From contig JBEKGN010000003.1 in assembly GCA_050012775.1 (NCBI GenBank), positions 1 to 64,000 of the forward strand: 64,000 bases of DNA, in the 5' to 3' direction. Source of the stretch: Roseiarcus sp050012775. GTDB lineage: Bacteria; Pseudomonadota; Alphaproteobacteria; Rhizobiales; Beijerinckiaceae. Below the pieces are notes generated by a model. It did not search any database, had not been told where the DNA came from, and worked only from the letters and a program-made list of their open reading frames with translations. Every line of letters begins with the position of its first letter. The first letter of the stretch is position 1. This document shows positions 35,643 to 45,432 of the stretch, piece by piece. A program made the translations under genes and the position numbers.

Positions 35643-36483
35643 ACAGCGTCCCCGCCAGCATGAGATGCCCGCCGTTCTCGCCCGAGGAGGCGGCGCGTTC
35701 GGGGGCAAACCGCGCCGCGATTTGGTCGGGGCCGAGGTCCTCGATGCTGCGAAAGCCGAGTTCGCGAAGCTTTTCGTGCAGCGCCGTCGTTACGAAAGAG
35801 GTCCGCAGCGGCTCGCCGGCCGCCGCCGCCCGCGCCGCGACGATTTCATGCCCTCGCCGCCAACCTTGATCGGCGATCGTGGCGGCCGGATTGGCATAGT
35901 CGAACACGACTTCGCCGCCGCCGGGCAATTTGCCGATGAAGGCGAGGGTGGCGAAAATCGCCGGCTCGGTGAGATAGGGGACGACGCCGAGCCAGAGGAA
36001 GAAACTCGGCCGCCCAGCGTCGAATCCCGACGCCGCCAGCGCGCCCGCGAGGCTTTCGCTTTCGAAATCGCAACCGACGTAGACGACGTGCGCCGCCGCG
36101 GCGATTCCCGCCGCGACGAGCCGGCGGCGCTTCTCGGCCTGCGTCGACGGGTGGTCGACCTCGTAAACGCGCAAGCCCTCGGAGGGCTCGACGCGATAGG
36201 CGAAGGTGTCGAGGCCGGCGCCGAGAACGACGATCTGCCGCACGCCGCGCCCGATCGCGCGCCGCGCCGCGTCCTCGGCGAACCGGCTGCGCACCGCGAC
36301 GTAGAGGCGCAGGCCGCGCAAGGCGGGATTGGCGCGCGCCTCGGCGACGGCGGCGTCCGCGTCCGCGCCCAGAATGCGCAGCGCCAGCGGATCGGCGAAC
36401 ACGCGCCCGCCTTCGACAACTTGATGCGCCGCGCGCCGGCCGGCGGCCCCGAGCGCAGTGCGGCTGAATTGTCCCTCTTGCAT
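35641..36483 (-). CDS. SAM-dependent methyltransferase (LCMT/putative TIGR00027-like)
   Basis: A 280-residue class I methyltransferase. VVVLGAGLDTFAYR (motif I; seen as IVVLGAGLDTFA) near residue 90, VYEVDHPSTQAEKRR with the Asp binding the adenosine, and YVGCDFESESL match the leucine-carboxyl-methyltransferase-like family common in alphaproteobacteria. FLWLGVVPYLTEPAI is the conserved post-motif segment. The ATG has no good ribosome site. Substrate unknown. It is divergent from ychF (124 bases apart). Confidence 0.88.
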   Translation of the reverse strand: MQEGQFSRTALGAAGRRAAHQVVEGGRVFADPLALRILGADADAAVAEARANPALRGLRLYVAVRSRFAEDAARRAIGRGVRQIVVLGAGLDTFAYRVEPSEGLRVYEVDHPSTQAEKRRRLVAAGIAAAAHVVYVGCDFESESLAGALAASGFDAGRPSFFLWLGVVPYLTEPAIFATLAFIGKLPGGGEVVFDYANPAATIADQGWRRGHEIVAARAAAAGEPLRTSFVTTALHEKLRELGFRSIEDLGPDQIAARFAPERAASSGENGGHLMLAGTL

Positions 36484-36607
36484 GGGGGGAGGGTAGCCGG
36501 CCGGCGAGCCCGTGTCGATGCGCGGGACGCGACCGGCCCCTTGCCTTTTTCGCCGCCGCCCCGCATAGGGCCGCTCGAACTCCCCTAACCTTGCGAGCGC
36601 TCCCCCC

Positions 36608-37705
36608 ATGGGCTTCAAATGCGGCATCGTCGGCTTGCCCAATGTGGGCAAGTCGACGCTCTTCAACGCGCTGACGCAGACCGCTGCGGCGCAGGCGGCC
36701 AATTATCCCTTCTGCACCATCGAGCCCAACGTCGGCGACGTCGCGGTGCCCGATCCGCGGCTGGAGACGCTGGCGAGGATCGCGGGCTCGAAGGAGATCA
36801 TTCCGACGCGTCTGACCTTTGTCGATATCGCCGGCCTGGTGCGCGGCGCCTCGAAAGGCGAGGGGCTCGGCAATCAGTTTCTCGCCAACATCCGGGAATG
36901 CGACGCGATCGCGCATGTCGTGCGCTGCTTCGAGGACGGCGACGTCACCCATGTCGAAGGCCGCATCGACCCGCTTTCGGACATCGCGACGATCGAAACC
37001 GAATTGATGCTCGCCGATCTCGAAAGCCTCGAGCGCCGCGTCCTGCAAATGGAGAAGAAGGCCAAGGGCGCCGACAAGGACGCCAAGGACCTGCTCGAAC
37101 TCGCGCAGCGCAGCCTCGCCGAGTTGCGCGAAGGCCGGCCGGCGCGGGCGGCCGGCGTGAGCCGCGAGGATCACAAGCTGTTTCAGTCGCTCGGGCTGTT
37201 GTCCTCGAAGCCGGTCCTCTACGTCTGCAACGTCGAGGAAGCCTCCGCCGACAAGGGCAACGCGCTCTCCGACCAGGTGCGCGAACAGGCGGCCAAGGAG
37301 GGCGCGGTCGCCGTCGTCGTTTCCGCCAAGATCGAGAGCGAAATCGCCGTCCTGCCGATTGGGGAGCAGAAAGATTATCTCGAAGCCGTCGGCCTCGCCG
37401 AGCCCGGCCTCAACCGCGTCATCCGCGCCGGCTACGATCTGCTGCATCTCGTGACCTTCTTCACCGTCGGGCCGAAGGAGGCGCGCGCCTGGACGGTCGA
37501 GAAGGGCGCGCGCGCGCCGCAGGCGGCGGGCGTCATTCACACCGACTTCGAAAAAGGCTTCATCCGCGCCGAAACCATCGCCTACGACGATTATGTCGCG
37601 TGCAAGGGCGAAGCGGGCGCGCGCGAGGCCGGCAAGTTCCGTCTCGAAGGCAAGGACTACGTCGTCAATGACGGCGACGTTCTGCATTTTCGCTTCGCCA
37701 ACTAA
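36608..37705 (+). CDS. ychF: Redox-regulated ATPase YchF
   Basis: A 365-residue Obg-like P-loop protein. It starts MGFKCGIVGLPNVGKSTLFNALT (P-loop GLPNVGKS), has FVDIAGLVRGASKGEGLGNQF, and YVCNVEE in place of the usual NKxD, which marks the ATP-preferring YchF group. The C-terminal TGS-like domain has FFTVGPKEARAWTVEKGARAPQAAG and ends DVLHFRFAN. It binds ribosomes and acts in translation and stress responses. A MaoC pair follows 11 bases downstream. Confidence 0.96.
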   Translation: MGFKCGIVGLPNVGKSTLFNALTQTAAAQAANYPFCTIEPNVGDVAVPDPRLETLARIAGSKEIIPTRLTFVDIAGLVRGASKGEGLGNQFLANIRECDAIAHVVRCFEDGDVTHVEGRIDPLSDIATIETELMLADLESLERRVLQMEKKAKGADKDAKDLLELAQRSLAELREGRPARAAGVSREDHKLFQSLGLLSSKPVLYVCNVEEASADKGNALSDQVREQAAKEGAVAVVVSAKIESEIAVLPIGEQKDYLEAVGLAEPGLNRVIRAGYDLLHLVTFFTVGPKEARAWTVEKGARAPQAAGVIHTDFEKGFIRAETIAYDDYVACKGEAGAREAGKFRLEGKDYVVNDGDVLHFRFAN

Positions 37706-37716
37706 AGAGCCAAGCG

Positions 37717-38181
37717 ATGGACAGGCTCTATTTCGAGGACTTTGCGCCCGGTGAAATCGTCGAATACGGCGACACGCCGGTCACGGCCGAGGCGATCGTC
37801 GAATTCGCTCGGGAGTTCGATCCGCAGCCCTTCCATCTCGATGCGGAAGCCGCGCGCGAGTCGGTGGTGGGCGGACTGATCGCCTCGGGCTGGCACACCG
37901 CGGCGATGCTGATGCGCATGAACTGCGACGGTTTTCTCAACCGCTCCGCCAGCCAGGGCGGCCCGGGCGTCGAGGAACTCGTCTGGTTGAAGCCGGTCAG
38001 GCCCGGCGATCGCCTGCGCGCTCGCCGCACGACGCTGAGCGCGCGCGCGTCGCGCTCGCGGCCTAACGTCGGCCTCGTCGAGTTCCTGTTCGAAGTGCTC
38101 AACCAGAACGCAGAAATCGTGATGACGCAGAAGAACGTGGCCTTCATTCTGCGCCGTGCGGCGGGGGAGGCCGCCCCATGA
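37717..38181 (+). CDS. MaoC-family dehydratase, first of a pair
   Basis: A 154-residue hot-dog-fold hydratase. It shows YFEDFAPGEIVEYGDTPVTAEAI, EFDPQPFHLDAEAA with the catalytic Asp/His pattern, and GLIASGWHTAAMLMRM. Such proteins add water to enoyl-CoA. It starts 11 bases after ychF and overlaps the next MaoC gene by 4 bases. The two paralogues (about 35% alike by eye) may form a heterodimer. Confidence 0.9.
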   Translation: MDRLYFEDFAPGEIVEYGDTPVTAEAIVEFAREFDPQPFHLDAEAARESVVGGLIASGWHTAAMLMRMNCDGFLNRSASQGGPGVEELVWLKPVRPGDRLRARRTTLSARASRSRPNVGLVEFLFEVLNQNAEIVMTQKNVAFILRRAAGEAAP

Positions 38182-38657
38182 TCGGGCTGTACTACGAAGA
38201 CCATCAGGTCGGCCGGACGACGACGATCGGCGCTCGCGAGTTCACCCGCGAGGCGATCATCGCCTTCGCGCGCGCCTACGATCCGCAGCCCTTTCATCTC
38301 GACGACGCGGCCGGCGCCGCCTCTCTGTTCGGCTCGCTTTGCGCTTCGGGCTGGCATACGGCGAGCGTCTGCATGCGCCTGGTCGTCGATTTTCGCGAGG
38401 CGCAACGCGCCGCCGCCGCGGCGCGCGGCGAGCCGTTGCCGACGCGCGGCGTCGGCCTGGGCGTGCGCGATTTGCGCTGGATCAGTCCGGTGCGGCCGGG
38501 CGACGTCGTCACCTATTCGGTGCGGGTCGAATCGATGCGCGAGACCAAGCGGCCGCAATGGGGAGTGATCGGCTTCCAGGCGACCGGCGTCGATCAGAGC
38601 GGGCGCGAAGTTCTGTCGTATTTCAGTCACGGGCTCTTCGCGCGCCGCGGGCATTAA
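38178..38657 (+). CDS. MaoC-family dehydratase, second of a pair
   Basis: A 159-residue protein parallel to the upstream one: YYEDHQVGRTTTIGAREFTREAI, AYDPQPFHLDDAAGAA and LCASGWHTASVCMRL. The Asp and His of the hydratase site are kept. Its ATG lies inside the upstream stop codon, so both are made together. The substrate, probably an enoyl-CoA, is not evident. Confidence 0.9.
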   Translation: MIGLYYEDHQVGRTTTIGAREFTREAIIAFARAYDPQPFHLDDAAGAASLFGSLCASGWHTASVCMRLVVDFREAQRAAAAARGEPLPTRGVGLGVRDLRWISPVRPGDVVTYSVRVESMRETKRPQWGVIGFQATGVDQSGREVLSYFSHGLFARRGH

Positions 38658-38732
38658 GGCAGCCGCGGGATCGGCAAAGGCGCGATCGTCCTCGTCGCGC
38701 GCGTTCTCGGCCCGACGAGGGTCGGCCAAGCG

Positions 38733-40601
38733 CTATTTAGGTTCGACGCGATACTTGATGAATCCGCCCGGCGCCGCGCCCATCGGCGTGACCGTGACGC
38801 TGGACGGCGGCGGCGCGCCCGCCGCGGCGGGAGAGGTCGAGAATGTCGCGACGACATCGGCGGGCCACGGCGTGAAACGCCAATTGCCGTCGGATTTGGG
38901 TTCGAGGTGGCGGGTCTCGACGATGTAGCGCACCATGACGTCGCGGTTGGAGTCGGGCGCCTCGAGGACGACCGTCGATCCGTCGCAACCGGGAAAATTG
39001 CCGCCGCCGCTCGCGCGGTAATTGTTGGTGACGACGATGAAGAATTGGCTCGGGTCGATCGGCGCGCCGCGGAACGCGAGGTTGCGGATGCGATGCGAGT
39101 CGGGCGCGACGAGCTTGCCGTCGCTGTCGTAGCGCGAAGGCTGGGTGACGTCGATCTCGTAGTTCACGCCGTCGATGACGTCGAAATTGTAGGAGGCGAA
39201 GTTCGCGTCGAGCAGCGGCTGTTCGGCGCTGGAGTTCGGGTCGATGCGCAGAAACAGGCCCGCCGATCGCTCCAGCCATTCGCGCAACGTCGCGCCGTCG
39301 ACCTTCACCGCGCGCAAGGCGTTGGGATAGAGATAGAGATCGGCGACGTTCTTGATCGCGATCGGCCCCGCCTTGACGTCGGTGTAATAGTCCGGGCCGC
39401 CGCGGCCGCCCGACTTGAACGGCGCCGCGGCGGAGAGAATAGGCAGGCTCGCAAGGGCCGGCAGGGTCTGGGCGAGCCGATTACCGTACCAGATTTGCGC
39501 GGCGTTGACGATTTGCACCGACGGATCGTCGGCGACCAGCGCGAAATAGGAATCGATCGGCGAAGCGATGTCGCCGACCGGCGAGCGGACATAGGCGAGC
39601 GTCGCATCGTGCGCGGCGCGCGCCGCCGCGAGCACGCCGACGTCGGCCTCGACCAGCGCCGTGACCGCGTCGCCCTTGCGATTGTAGATCGGCCGCGCTT
39701 CGACCTTGGCCGCGGCGACGCGCCAGCCGGCGCCGGCGCGCTCCAGGGCGAGATCGATGATTCCGAGATGGCTGCCCCAGAAGCCGGGCATGACGGCGGG
39801 CACGCCGTGCAGGGCGCCATTGGCGATGTCGACGCCGTCGATCCCGGCGAAATCCGCGCCCGGCAGGAGCAAATGCTGGTGGCCGAGAAACATCGCGTCG
39901 ACGCCCCCTGTCGCCGCCAGCGCCAAGGCGGCGTTCTCTTCTCCCGGCCGCGGCGGCGGCTTGCGGGAAACGCCGGAATGGCAGAGCGCGACGACGAGAT
40001 CGACGCCCTCGGCGCGCAACGCCGGAACGTGAACGCGCGCGGCTTCGGCGATCCCGACCGTCGTCGCGCGACCGCTCAAATGGCTCTGGTCCCATTGCAC
40101 GATCTGCGGCGGCGTGAAGCCGATCACGCCGATGCGAAGGCGCTGCTCCGCGCCCGCCTCGTCGCGCAGCGCCGGCTCGAGAATGAGCCAAGGCTTGAAA
40201 TAGAACGAGCCGTCGGGGCGAAGAATGTTGCAGCTGAGGGCGGGAAAATTCGCGCCGGCGAGCGCGACTTCGAGAAAGTCGAGGCCGTAATTGAATTCGT
40301 GGTTGCCGAGCGCGCATGCGGAATAGCCCAATTCGTTCATCGCGCCGATCATCGGATGGATGTCGCCCCTCTTCAGCCCCATCGACAGAGCCGCGTAATC
40401 GCCGAGCGGCGAGCCCTGGATGATGTCGCCGTTGTCGAAGAGAAGGGCGTTGACGACTTCGGCGCGCGCGCTCGCGACGAGCGAAGCGGTCCTGGCCAGT
40501 CCGACCGTGTCGTCCGGCCTGTCGCGGTAATAGTCGTAGGCGAAGATATTGGCGTGAAGGTCGCTGGTGCCGATCAGACGCAGGGAAAGGCCGGCGCTCA
40601 T
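38733..40601 (-). CDS. cpdB: CpdB-like 2',3'-cyclic nucleotide phosphodiesterase/3'-nucleotidase
   Basis: A 622-residue 5'-nucleotidase-family enzyme. The metallophosphoesterase domain has GTSDLHANIFAYDYY (DxH), FDNGDIIQGSPLGDY, ALGNHEFNYGLDFLE (GNHE) and LGHQHLLLPG. The C-terminal nucleotide-binding domain has LYLYPNALRAVKVDGATLREWLERSAG and FDVIDGVNYEIDVTQP. No signal peptide is visible at this start, unlike enteric CpdB, so it may be cytoplasmic or start elsewhere. It hydrolyses cyclic and 3' nucleotides. Confidence 0.9.
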   Translation of the reverse strand: MSAGLSLRLIGTSDLHANIFAYDYYRDRPDDTVGLARTASLVASARAEVVNALLFDNGDIIQGSPLGDYAALSMGLKRGDIHPMIGAMNELGYSACALGNHEFNYGLDFLEVALAGANFPALSCNILRPDGSFYFKPWLILEPALRDEAGAEQRLRIGVIGFTPPQIVQWDQSHLSGRATTVGIAEAARVHVPALRAEGVDLVVALCHSGVSRKPPPRPGEENAALALAATGGVDAMFLGHQHLLLPGADFAGIDGVDIANGALHGVPAVMPGFWGSHLGIIDLALERAGAGWRVAAAKVEARPIYNRKGDAVTALVEADVGVLAAARAAHDATLAYVRSPVGDIASPIDSYFALVADDPSVQIVNAAQIWYGNRLAQTLPALASLPILSAAAPFKSGGRGGPDYYTDVKAGPIAIKNVADLYLYPNALRAVKVDGATLREWLERSAGLFLRIDPNSSAEQPLLDANFASYNFDVIDGVNYEIDVTQPSRYDSDGKLVAPDSHRIRNLAFRGAPIDPSQFFIVVTNNYRASGGGNFPGCDGSTVVLEAPDSNRDVMVRYIVETRHLEPKSDGNWRFTPWPADVVATFSTSPAAAGAPPPSSVTVTPMGAAPGGFIKYRVEPK

Positions 40602-40711
40602 GCGATCCTCGAACTCAAAAAAGCGATTCGAGGCACATTAGAGCGGGCGCCCGAATGTGGGAACCTTCACCCGGCCGAGGGTCCCGCCCGGCCGACGACC
40701 TTCGCGCGCCT

Positions 40712-43700
40712 TTAGAGAGCGGCCGCGCCGGCGCGCGCGGGCGCGGCCGGCGCCTGGCTCGCCTGCGGCGCGCCCGACTTGGCGTCCCAGCCGCCGGGCG
40801 GCGCCGGCGCTTCGTTGGCGGCCGGCGAGGGCGTCGAGGCCTTGAACTCGGCGAGAGCCTTGGCGGCGGCGAGCAGCGCCGGCGGGTCCATCTTGGCCGC
40901 CACTTCGTCGCGCTTCTTGGCCGCGTCGGCGTCGCCCTGCTGCGCCGCCAGGGAGAACCACAGCCAGGATTGGACGAGGTCCAGCGGCACGCCCATGCCG
41001 CGGGCGCAAAGAATGCCGAGATTGAACTGGCTGTCGCGGATTCCGAGCTGACCGGCTCTGCGGAACCATTGCGCGGCCTCGGCGTAGTCGGGTTTGCCGC
41101 CGGCGGCGCCTTCGGCGTTCATGACCGCCAGATTGTGCATGGCGCGCGCATTTCCGGCGGTCGCCGCCTTCCTATACCAGGACATGGCGAGCTGAGAATC
41201 ACGCGCGACGCCGACGCCCTTTTCGTAGAGCGCGGCCAATCGGTACTGCGCGATGGGCAGATCGCGAACGGCCGCCTGCTCGAACCATTGCGCGGCCGCG
41301 TGCGGATCCTTGGCGACGCCGCGGCCCTCGAGGAGGCGCAGCGCCAGTTCGAACTCGGCGTTGGGATCGCCTGCCGCCGCGGCCTCGCGCAGGGATTGCG
41401 GCAGGCCGGCCGGAATTGACGCCACAAGGTCCGCGGGGGCGGTCTTGACGCTCTTGGCCGGCGCCGGCGGCGCGGCGATCGAACCGACCGGATTCGGATC
41501 GATCGCGCCAGCGTCGGCGCCGCCGGAGAGCGAGCCGAGCTTGGGAACATCGGGCCTCGCGATGATTCGCGCCGGCGCTTCCAAATCGGACTTTTGCATC
41601 GCGGCCTGACGACCGCCGCGGAACTCGACGATCGCGAGCGTCGCGATCAGCGCGAGGAGCGTCGCGCCGAGAAGAATAGGCCGCCGCCGCGCCGCGAAGA
41701 AAGCCTTGGCCTGACCGCCGACCGCGGCGTGAGCGCGCTCTCCGGTCTCCGTCGATTCGGCCGCTTGTTCCGGATTGCGATCCTTGCCCGCGCTTTCCGT
41801 CAGCGCGGCTTGCGCGGCGCGGCGAGCCGCGGCGATATGGGCGTTGATCGCGCTCTTCGGCATGGAGAAATCGGCGGATTCCGTGTTCCGCGCCGGAGCG
41901 AGCGAAGCGCCGGGTTCGAGCAGGAAATCGGAGCCTTCGAGCGAACGCAGCGGCGGCGCCTCGCCCGGTTGGCTCGGCTTGCCGCTCCGCGCCGGTTCGC
42001 GGAGCCCGTCTCGCGCCGGCCGCGGCGCGGCGCGATCGGGGATGTCCCGCAGCGCCGCGCCGGTCGCGTTCAAGATTTCGCCGACTCCCGCGGGCGAGAC
42101 GTTCCGCGCGATATTCGCCCCGCCGAGCGCATGAGCGCGCGCGCTTTCGTCGACGCGCGCGACCTCGTCTTCGACGCGCCCGAGGCGATTGACGATCTTT
42201 TCCAGAATGTCCTGGAGGTTGGCCAGACGCGCCTGCGTGCGCTTGTCGGCGCTCGACTGCTCGGATCGAAGATTCGCGAGACCGTCGGCGATGTCGTCGT
42301 TCTCGCGAGCGGCCGTTGCGGGAAGCGATTGCAGGGTCCTGCGCGTCGCGTCGAGTTCGGCGAGCAAGTCGGCGAGGTTGCGCTCGACGGCGGCGTTCGA
42401 CGAAGCGTCCGGTTGCAAGGCGTCGAGACGGTCGTGGATCTCAGAAATCTGGCTCGCGAGCGCGTCGGCGTCGACGCGCGATCCGTCGCGACGCGCCAGC
42501 CGCTCGGCGAAAAGGTCCGCCGCCTGCTCGACGAATTTCGAGTCGACGTTCGAGGCCGCGCCGACATCGAGCCGATCATGCAGCGCGCGTAGCGCCTCTT
42601 CCAGCGGGCGCGTGTCGATCACCGGATCGGCTCGCTGGTCGATGCGCGCGCCGAGATCGCGGATCATCGCCGCGATTTCGCTCGGCGCCGTCGCGGAAGT
42701 AGCGCCGCGATCCAACTTCTGGTTGATTTCGCGCAGCAGAGTTTCGAACGGGCCGGTGTCGAGCGTGGTCGGCGCGGCGAGCTTGGCGCCGAGGTCGCGC
42801 ATCAGATTTTCGATCGGCGTCGTATCGATCTCGATGGGACGGTCGCCGAGCGTTCGCAGGGCCTGCTCGAGCGGCTTGATGTCGAGGGTCGGATTGGCGC
42901 GTTGGTCGATGCGCGCGCCCAGATCCTGGAACATCGCCGCGAGCGCGTCCGGATTGGCCGCCGGGGCCGGCGGACGGTCGAGCTTTTGGTTGATGTCGCG
43001 TAGCGCGGCTTCGAGCTTCGCGGTGTCGGGCTGCGAACCGGACTGGCGCTCCACCGACGCGCGAACGTCGTCGATGCGGCGCGCCAAATCCTCGATGGCG
43101 CGCGAGTCGACGCCCTGCGCCTGCTGCGAGCGCTGCAGCGCCTGATCCATCCGCAGAGCGAGCTGTTCGAGGCGACGCTCGATGGCCGACAAAGCCGCCG
43201 CCGGCGTCGACCGCTCGATCTGTGCGCGCGCGTCGGAAAGGAGCGCGACGACCCGCGCCGATTCCGCTTGGGGCGCCGGACTGGATGCCAGCCGCTCGAC
43301 GCGGTCCGCGAGATCGCTGATCTGCTTTTCCAGCCGTTCGACCGGCACCGGCCGCATGGCGGCCGCGGCCAGCAGGTTGCGCACTTCCTCGGTCTGGGCG
43401 CGGATGCGCTCGAACGCCGCGGGATTGATGACGCCCTGGGCGATGGCGTCGACCTTGGCGTCGATCGCGCGAATCTCGCGCTCGAGCCCCTGCACGGCGG
43501 CTTGGGGATCGTGCGCGCGCAAAGCGTCCCGGACCTGACCGATCAGCGCCTCGAGCGGCGCGAGGAGCGCCTCGCGCCCGCCATTGTCGCGCATCGTCGC
43601 GATGCGTTCGCTCAGATCGCGCATCGCGCCTTCCAGCGCGATGACGGCGTTGCGCGGCGCCAGATCGGCGAGGCTGCGCGACATCGCCGCGAGCTCCGCG

Positions 43701-44701
43701 CGGAGCCCCTGAACATCGACGGGCGGCTGCGCGCGTTGTTCGCTTTGTTCGCGGCGCATCTGGTCGAGGCGCAGGCTCAGGGCCATGATCTCGTCGCGCA
43801 GCGCGTCGGTCGGCGCCGGATCGCGCGTCGGCGCCGCCGCGCCCGCTTCGATGGGCGGGGACAAGGGCCGCGCCGCTTCCCCGGCTTCCAACGCCGCCGC
43901 GCCCGCGTGCGAGGCCGATGCGGGGTCGCCGCCGGAATTGCGCCAGCCGCGCTTTGAGGCCTCGAGGTCGGGCGGGGCGGCGCGCGCGTCGAGTTCGCTG
44001 CGCCGGCGGGCGATTTGCGAGACGGCCTCTCGCATGTCGATGCGCGGACGTTCGGGCCCGCGAGGCGCTTCGCGGCGCCGATCCTGGACGGCCTCGACGC
44101 GGCGCGCGAGCGCGCTCATGCGGGCGTCGAGTTCGCGTTCGGTCTCGTCGAGGCGCGATTCCAATCGGCTGGGGGTCTCGGCCATCAGCGATTGCTGGCG
44201 GGCCGTGCGCTGGTCGATCGCGGCGAGCTTTTCGGCGACGGCCTGGAGGGCCGCGCGTTCCTCGCTGCGGTCGCTTTGGCTGCGTTCGATCCACTGCGCG
44301 ACCGATTCGAACGCGCGCGCGGCGCGCGCTTCTCTGCGTTCCGCGCCGCTCTCGAGCCTGGCGATGGCCGCCTCGAGCAATTCATCGGCGCGCCGAGCCT
44401 CGTCTCGATTCGGCTCGGGATCGTCGTGCCTGCGCCGCGATTCGTCGCGCGGACGAGGGCGCAAACCTTCGCCCGGCCTGTCGTCGCGGCGCGAAAGCCG
44501 CGAAATGCGCTCGCCGATCGCGTCGAGCCGGTCGTCGCGTTCGAGATCGGCGGGTTCGACGCCCTGTTCGGCGGCTTTGTCGGCGACGACTTCGTCGAGC
44601 CAATCGCCCAGACTCATCCCGGCGCGGCGCGCGGCCTCTTCGGCGAACGCGCGCGTCTCACGCCCTACGCCTCTGACGTTCCAAGCCGTCGCGCTATTCA
44701 T
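40712..44701 (-). CDS. PodJ-like polarity protein with coiled coil and Sel1 repeats
   Basis: A 1,329-residue protein. The start (TRAFAEEAARRAGMSLGDWLDEVV) matches the N-terminus of PodJ-like/Sel1 proteins in alphaproteobacteria. Residues about 60-880 are long coiled coil with repeated IEDLARRID- and QKLDR-type segments. A membrane segment lies near 1005-1028 (ILLGATLLALIATLAIVEF). The C-terminal periplasmic part has Sel1/TPR-like repeats at about 1100-1260 (AEFELALRLLEGRGVAKDP, AQYRLAALYEKGVGVARD, AMHNLAVMNAEG). It probably organises one cell pole, as PodJ does in Caulobacter. Confidence 0.88.
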   Translation of the reverse strand: MNSATAWNVRGVGRETRAFAEEAARRAGMSLGDWLDEVVADKAAEQGVEPADLERDDRLDAIGERISRLSRRDDRPGEGLRPRPRDESRRRHDDPEPNRDEARRADELLEAAIARLESGAERREARAARAFESVAQWIERSQSDRSEERAALQAVAEKLAAIDQRTARQQSLMAETPSRLESRLDETERELDARMSALARRVEAVQDRRREAPRGPERPRIDMREAVSQIARRRSELDARAAPPDLEASKRGWRNSGGDPASASHAGAAALEAGEAARPLSPPIEAGAAAPTRDPAPTDALRDEIMALSLRLDQMRREQSEQRAQPPVDVQGLRAELAAMSRSLADLAPRNAVIALEGAMRDLSERIATMRDNGGREALLAPLEALIGQVRDALRAHDPQAAVQGLEREIRAIDAKVDAIAQGVINPAAFERIRAQTEEVRNLLAAAAMRPVPVERLEKQISDLADRVERLASSPAPQAESARVVALLSDARAQIERSTPAAALSAIERRLEQLALRMDQALQRSQQAQGVDSRAIEDLARRIDDVRASVERQSGSQPDTAKLEAALRDINQKLDRPPAPAANPDALAAMFQDLGARIDQRANPTLDIKPLEQALRTLGDRPIEIDTTPIENLMRDLGAKLAAPTTLDTGPFETLLREINQKLDRGATSATAPSEIAAMIRDLGARIDQRADPVIDTRPLEEALRALHDRLDVGAASNVDSKFVEQAADLFAERLARRDGSRVDADALASQISEIHDRLDALQPDASSNAAVERNLADLLAELDATRRTLQSLPATAARENDDIADGLANLRSEQSSADKRTQARLANLQDILEKIVNRLGRVEDEVARVDESARAHALGGANIARNVSPAGVGEILNATGAALRDIPDRAAPRPARDGLREPARSGKPSQPGEAPPLRSLEGSDFLLEPGASLAPARNTESADFSMPKSAINAHIAAARRAAQAALTESAGKDRNPEQAAESTETGERAHAAVGGQAKAFFAARRRPILLGATLLALIATLAIVEFRGGRQAAMQKSDLEAPARIIARPDVPKLGSLSGGADAGAIDPNPVGSIAAPPAPAKSVKTAPADLVASIPAGLPQSLREAAAAGDPNAEFELALRLLEGRGVAKDPHAAAQWFEQAAVRDLPIAQYRLAALYEKGVGVARDSQLAMSWYRKAATAGNARAMHNLAVMNAEGAAGGKPDYAEAAQWFRRAGQLGIRDSQFNLGILCARGMGVPLDLVQSWLWFSLAAQQGDADAAKKRDEVAAKMDPPALLAAAKALAEFKASTPSPAANEAPAPPGGWDAKSGAPQASQAPAAPARAGAAAL

Positions 44702-44858
44702 GGTTTCAACCGTCGCCGACGTTGTGCCGATCGTCGCGCCTTCGGCTAATCAGGGCGCGACACTCGGATGTTTCTGCGCCCGTGGTGAACAAACCGTTAA
44801 GATCGCCCCAAAATGGGTCAACGCAACCATGCCGCAGAGGAGAGGGAGATTGTATTGT

Positions 44859-44888
44859 GGAAAAACGCAACTGAGGGTTGCGTTTTCC
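44859..44888. promoter_or_regulatory. Inverted repeat between the PodJ-like and MerR genes
   Basis: GGAAAAACGCAAC (44859-44871) and GTTGCGTTTTCC (44877-44888) pair over 12 bases with one bulged A. It lies between two divergent genes, 89 bases before the MerR ATG. It could be a regulator binding site; whether MerR binds it is unknown. Confidence 0.4.
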
Positions 44889-44976
44889 GGCAAATGCGTC
44901 ATATTCGCTGCCGTTCGCGCAGGGGCGGGGGCGGCTGGTCCTCGCAACCCAAGGGCGCTGACGGAAAGGATTTGCC

Positions 44977-45432
44977 ATGACGGCGAGTTCGCCATTGGGG
45001 AAGGCAGCCGATTCTGAGACTCATCTCTCCGCGACCCGCGCACGCAAGGCCACGAACGCCGCGGGCGAGATGACGATCGGCGAAATGGCGCGCGAATTCC
45101 GCGTCACCTTGCGCACGCTGCGCTTCTACGAGGATCGCAATCTGATTCGCCCGCGCCGGGCGGGGAACGCGCGCTACTACGGCGGACCCGACCGCGTTCG
45201 CCTGGAGATGGTTCTGAAGGGCAAGCAGCTTGGTTTCACGCTCGCCGAGATCAGCGAATTGATCGGCGCCGAGGACAGTTCGGCCAAGACCGACTTCGAG
45301 GAGAGGCTGCGGCCCGCTCAGATCGTCGATCAGCTCGACCACCTCGAACGTCAGCGGCGCGAGATCGAGGAGGCGATCGCGAAACTCGAGGCGACCCGCG
45401 AACGCATGTCGCGCGTGGCCGGCGCGGCTTAG
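44977..45432 (+). CDS. MerR-family transcriptional regulator
   Basis: A 151-residue regulator. The helix-turn-helix is MTIGEMAREFRVTLRTLRFYEDRNLIRPRRAGNARYYG near residues 32-70, then VRLEMVLKGKQLGFTLAEISELIG and a C-terminal coiled coil (HLERQRREIEEAIAKLEATRERM). There is no Cys cluster, so it does not look like a metal or redox MerR. GGAAAGGA precedes the ATG. Its stop overlaps the cmk stop on the other strand. Target unknown. Confidence 0.92.
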   Translation: MTASSPLGKAADSETHLSATRARKATNAAGEMTIGEMAREFRVTLRTLRFYEDRNLIRPRRAGNARYYGGPDRVRLEMVLKGKQLGFTLAEISELIGAEDSSAKTDFEERLRPAQIVDQLDHLERQRREIEEAIAKLEATRERMSRVAGAA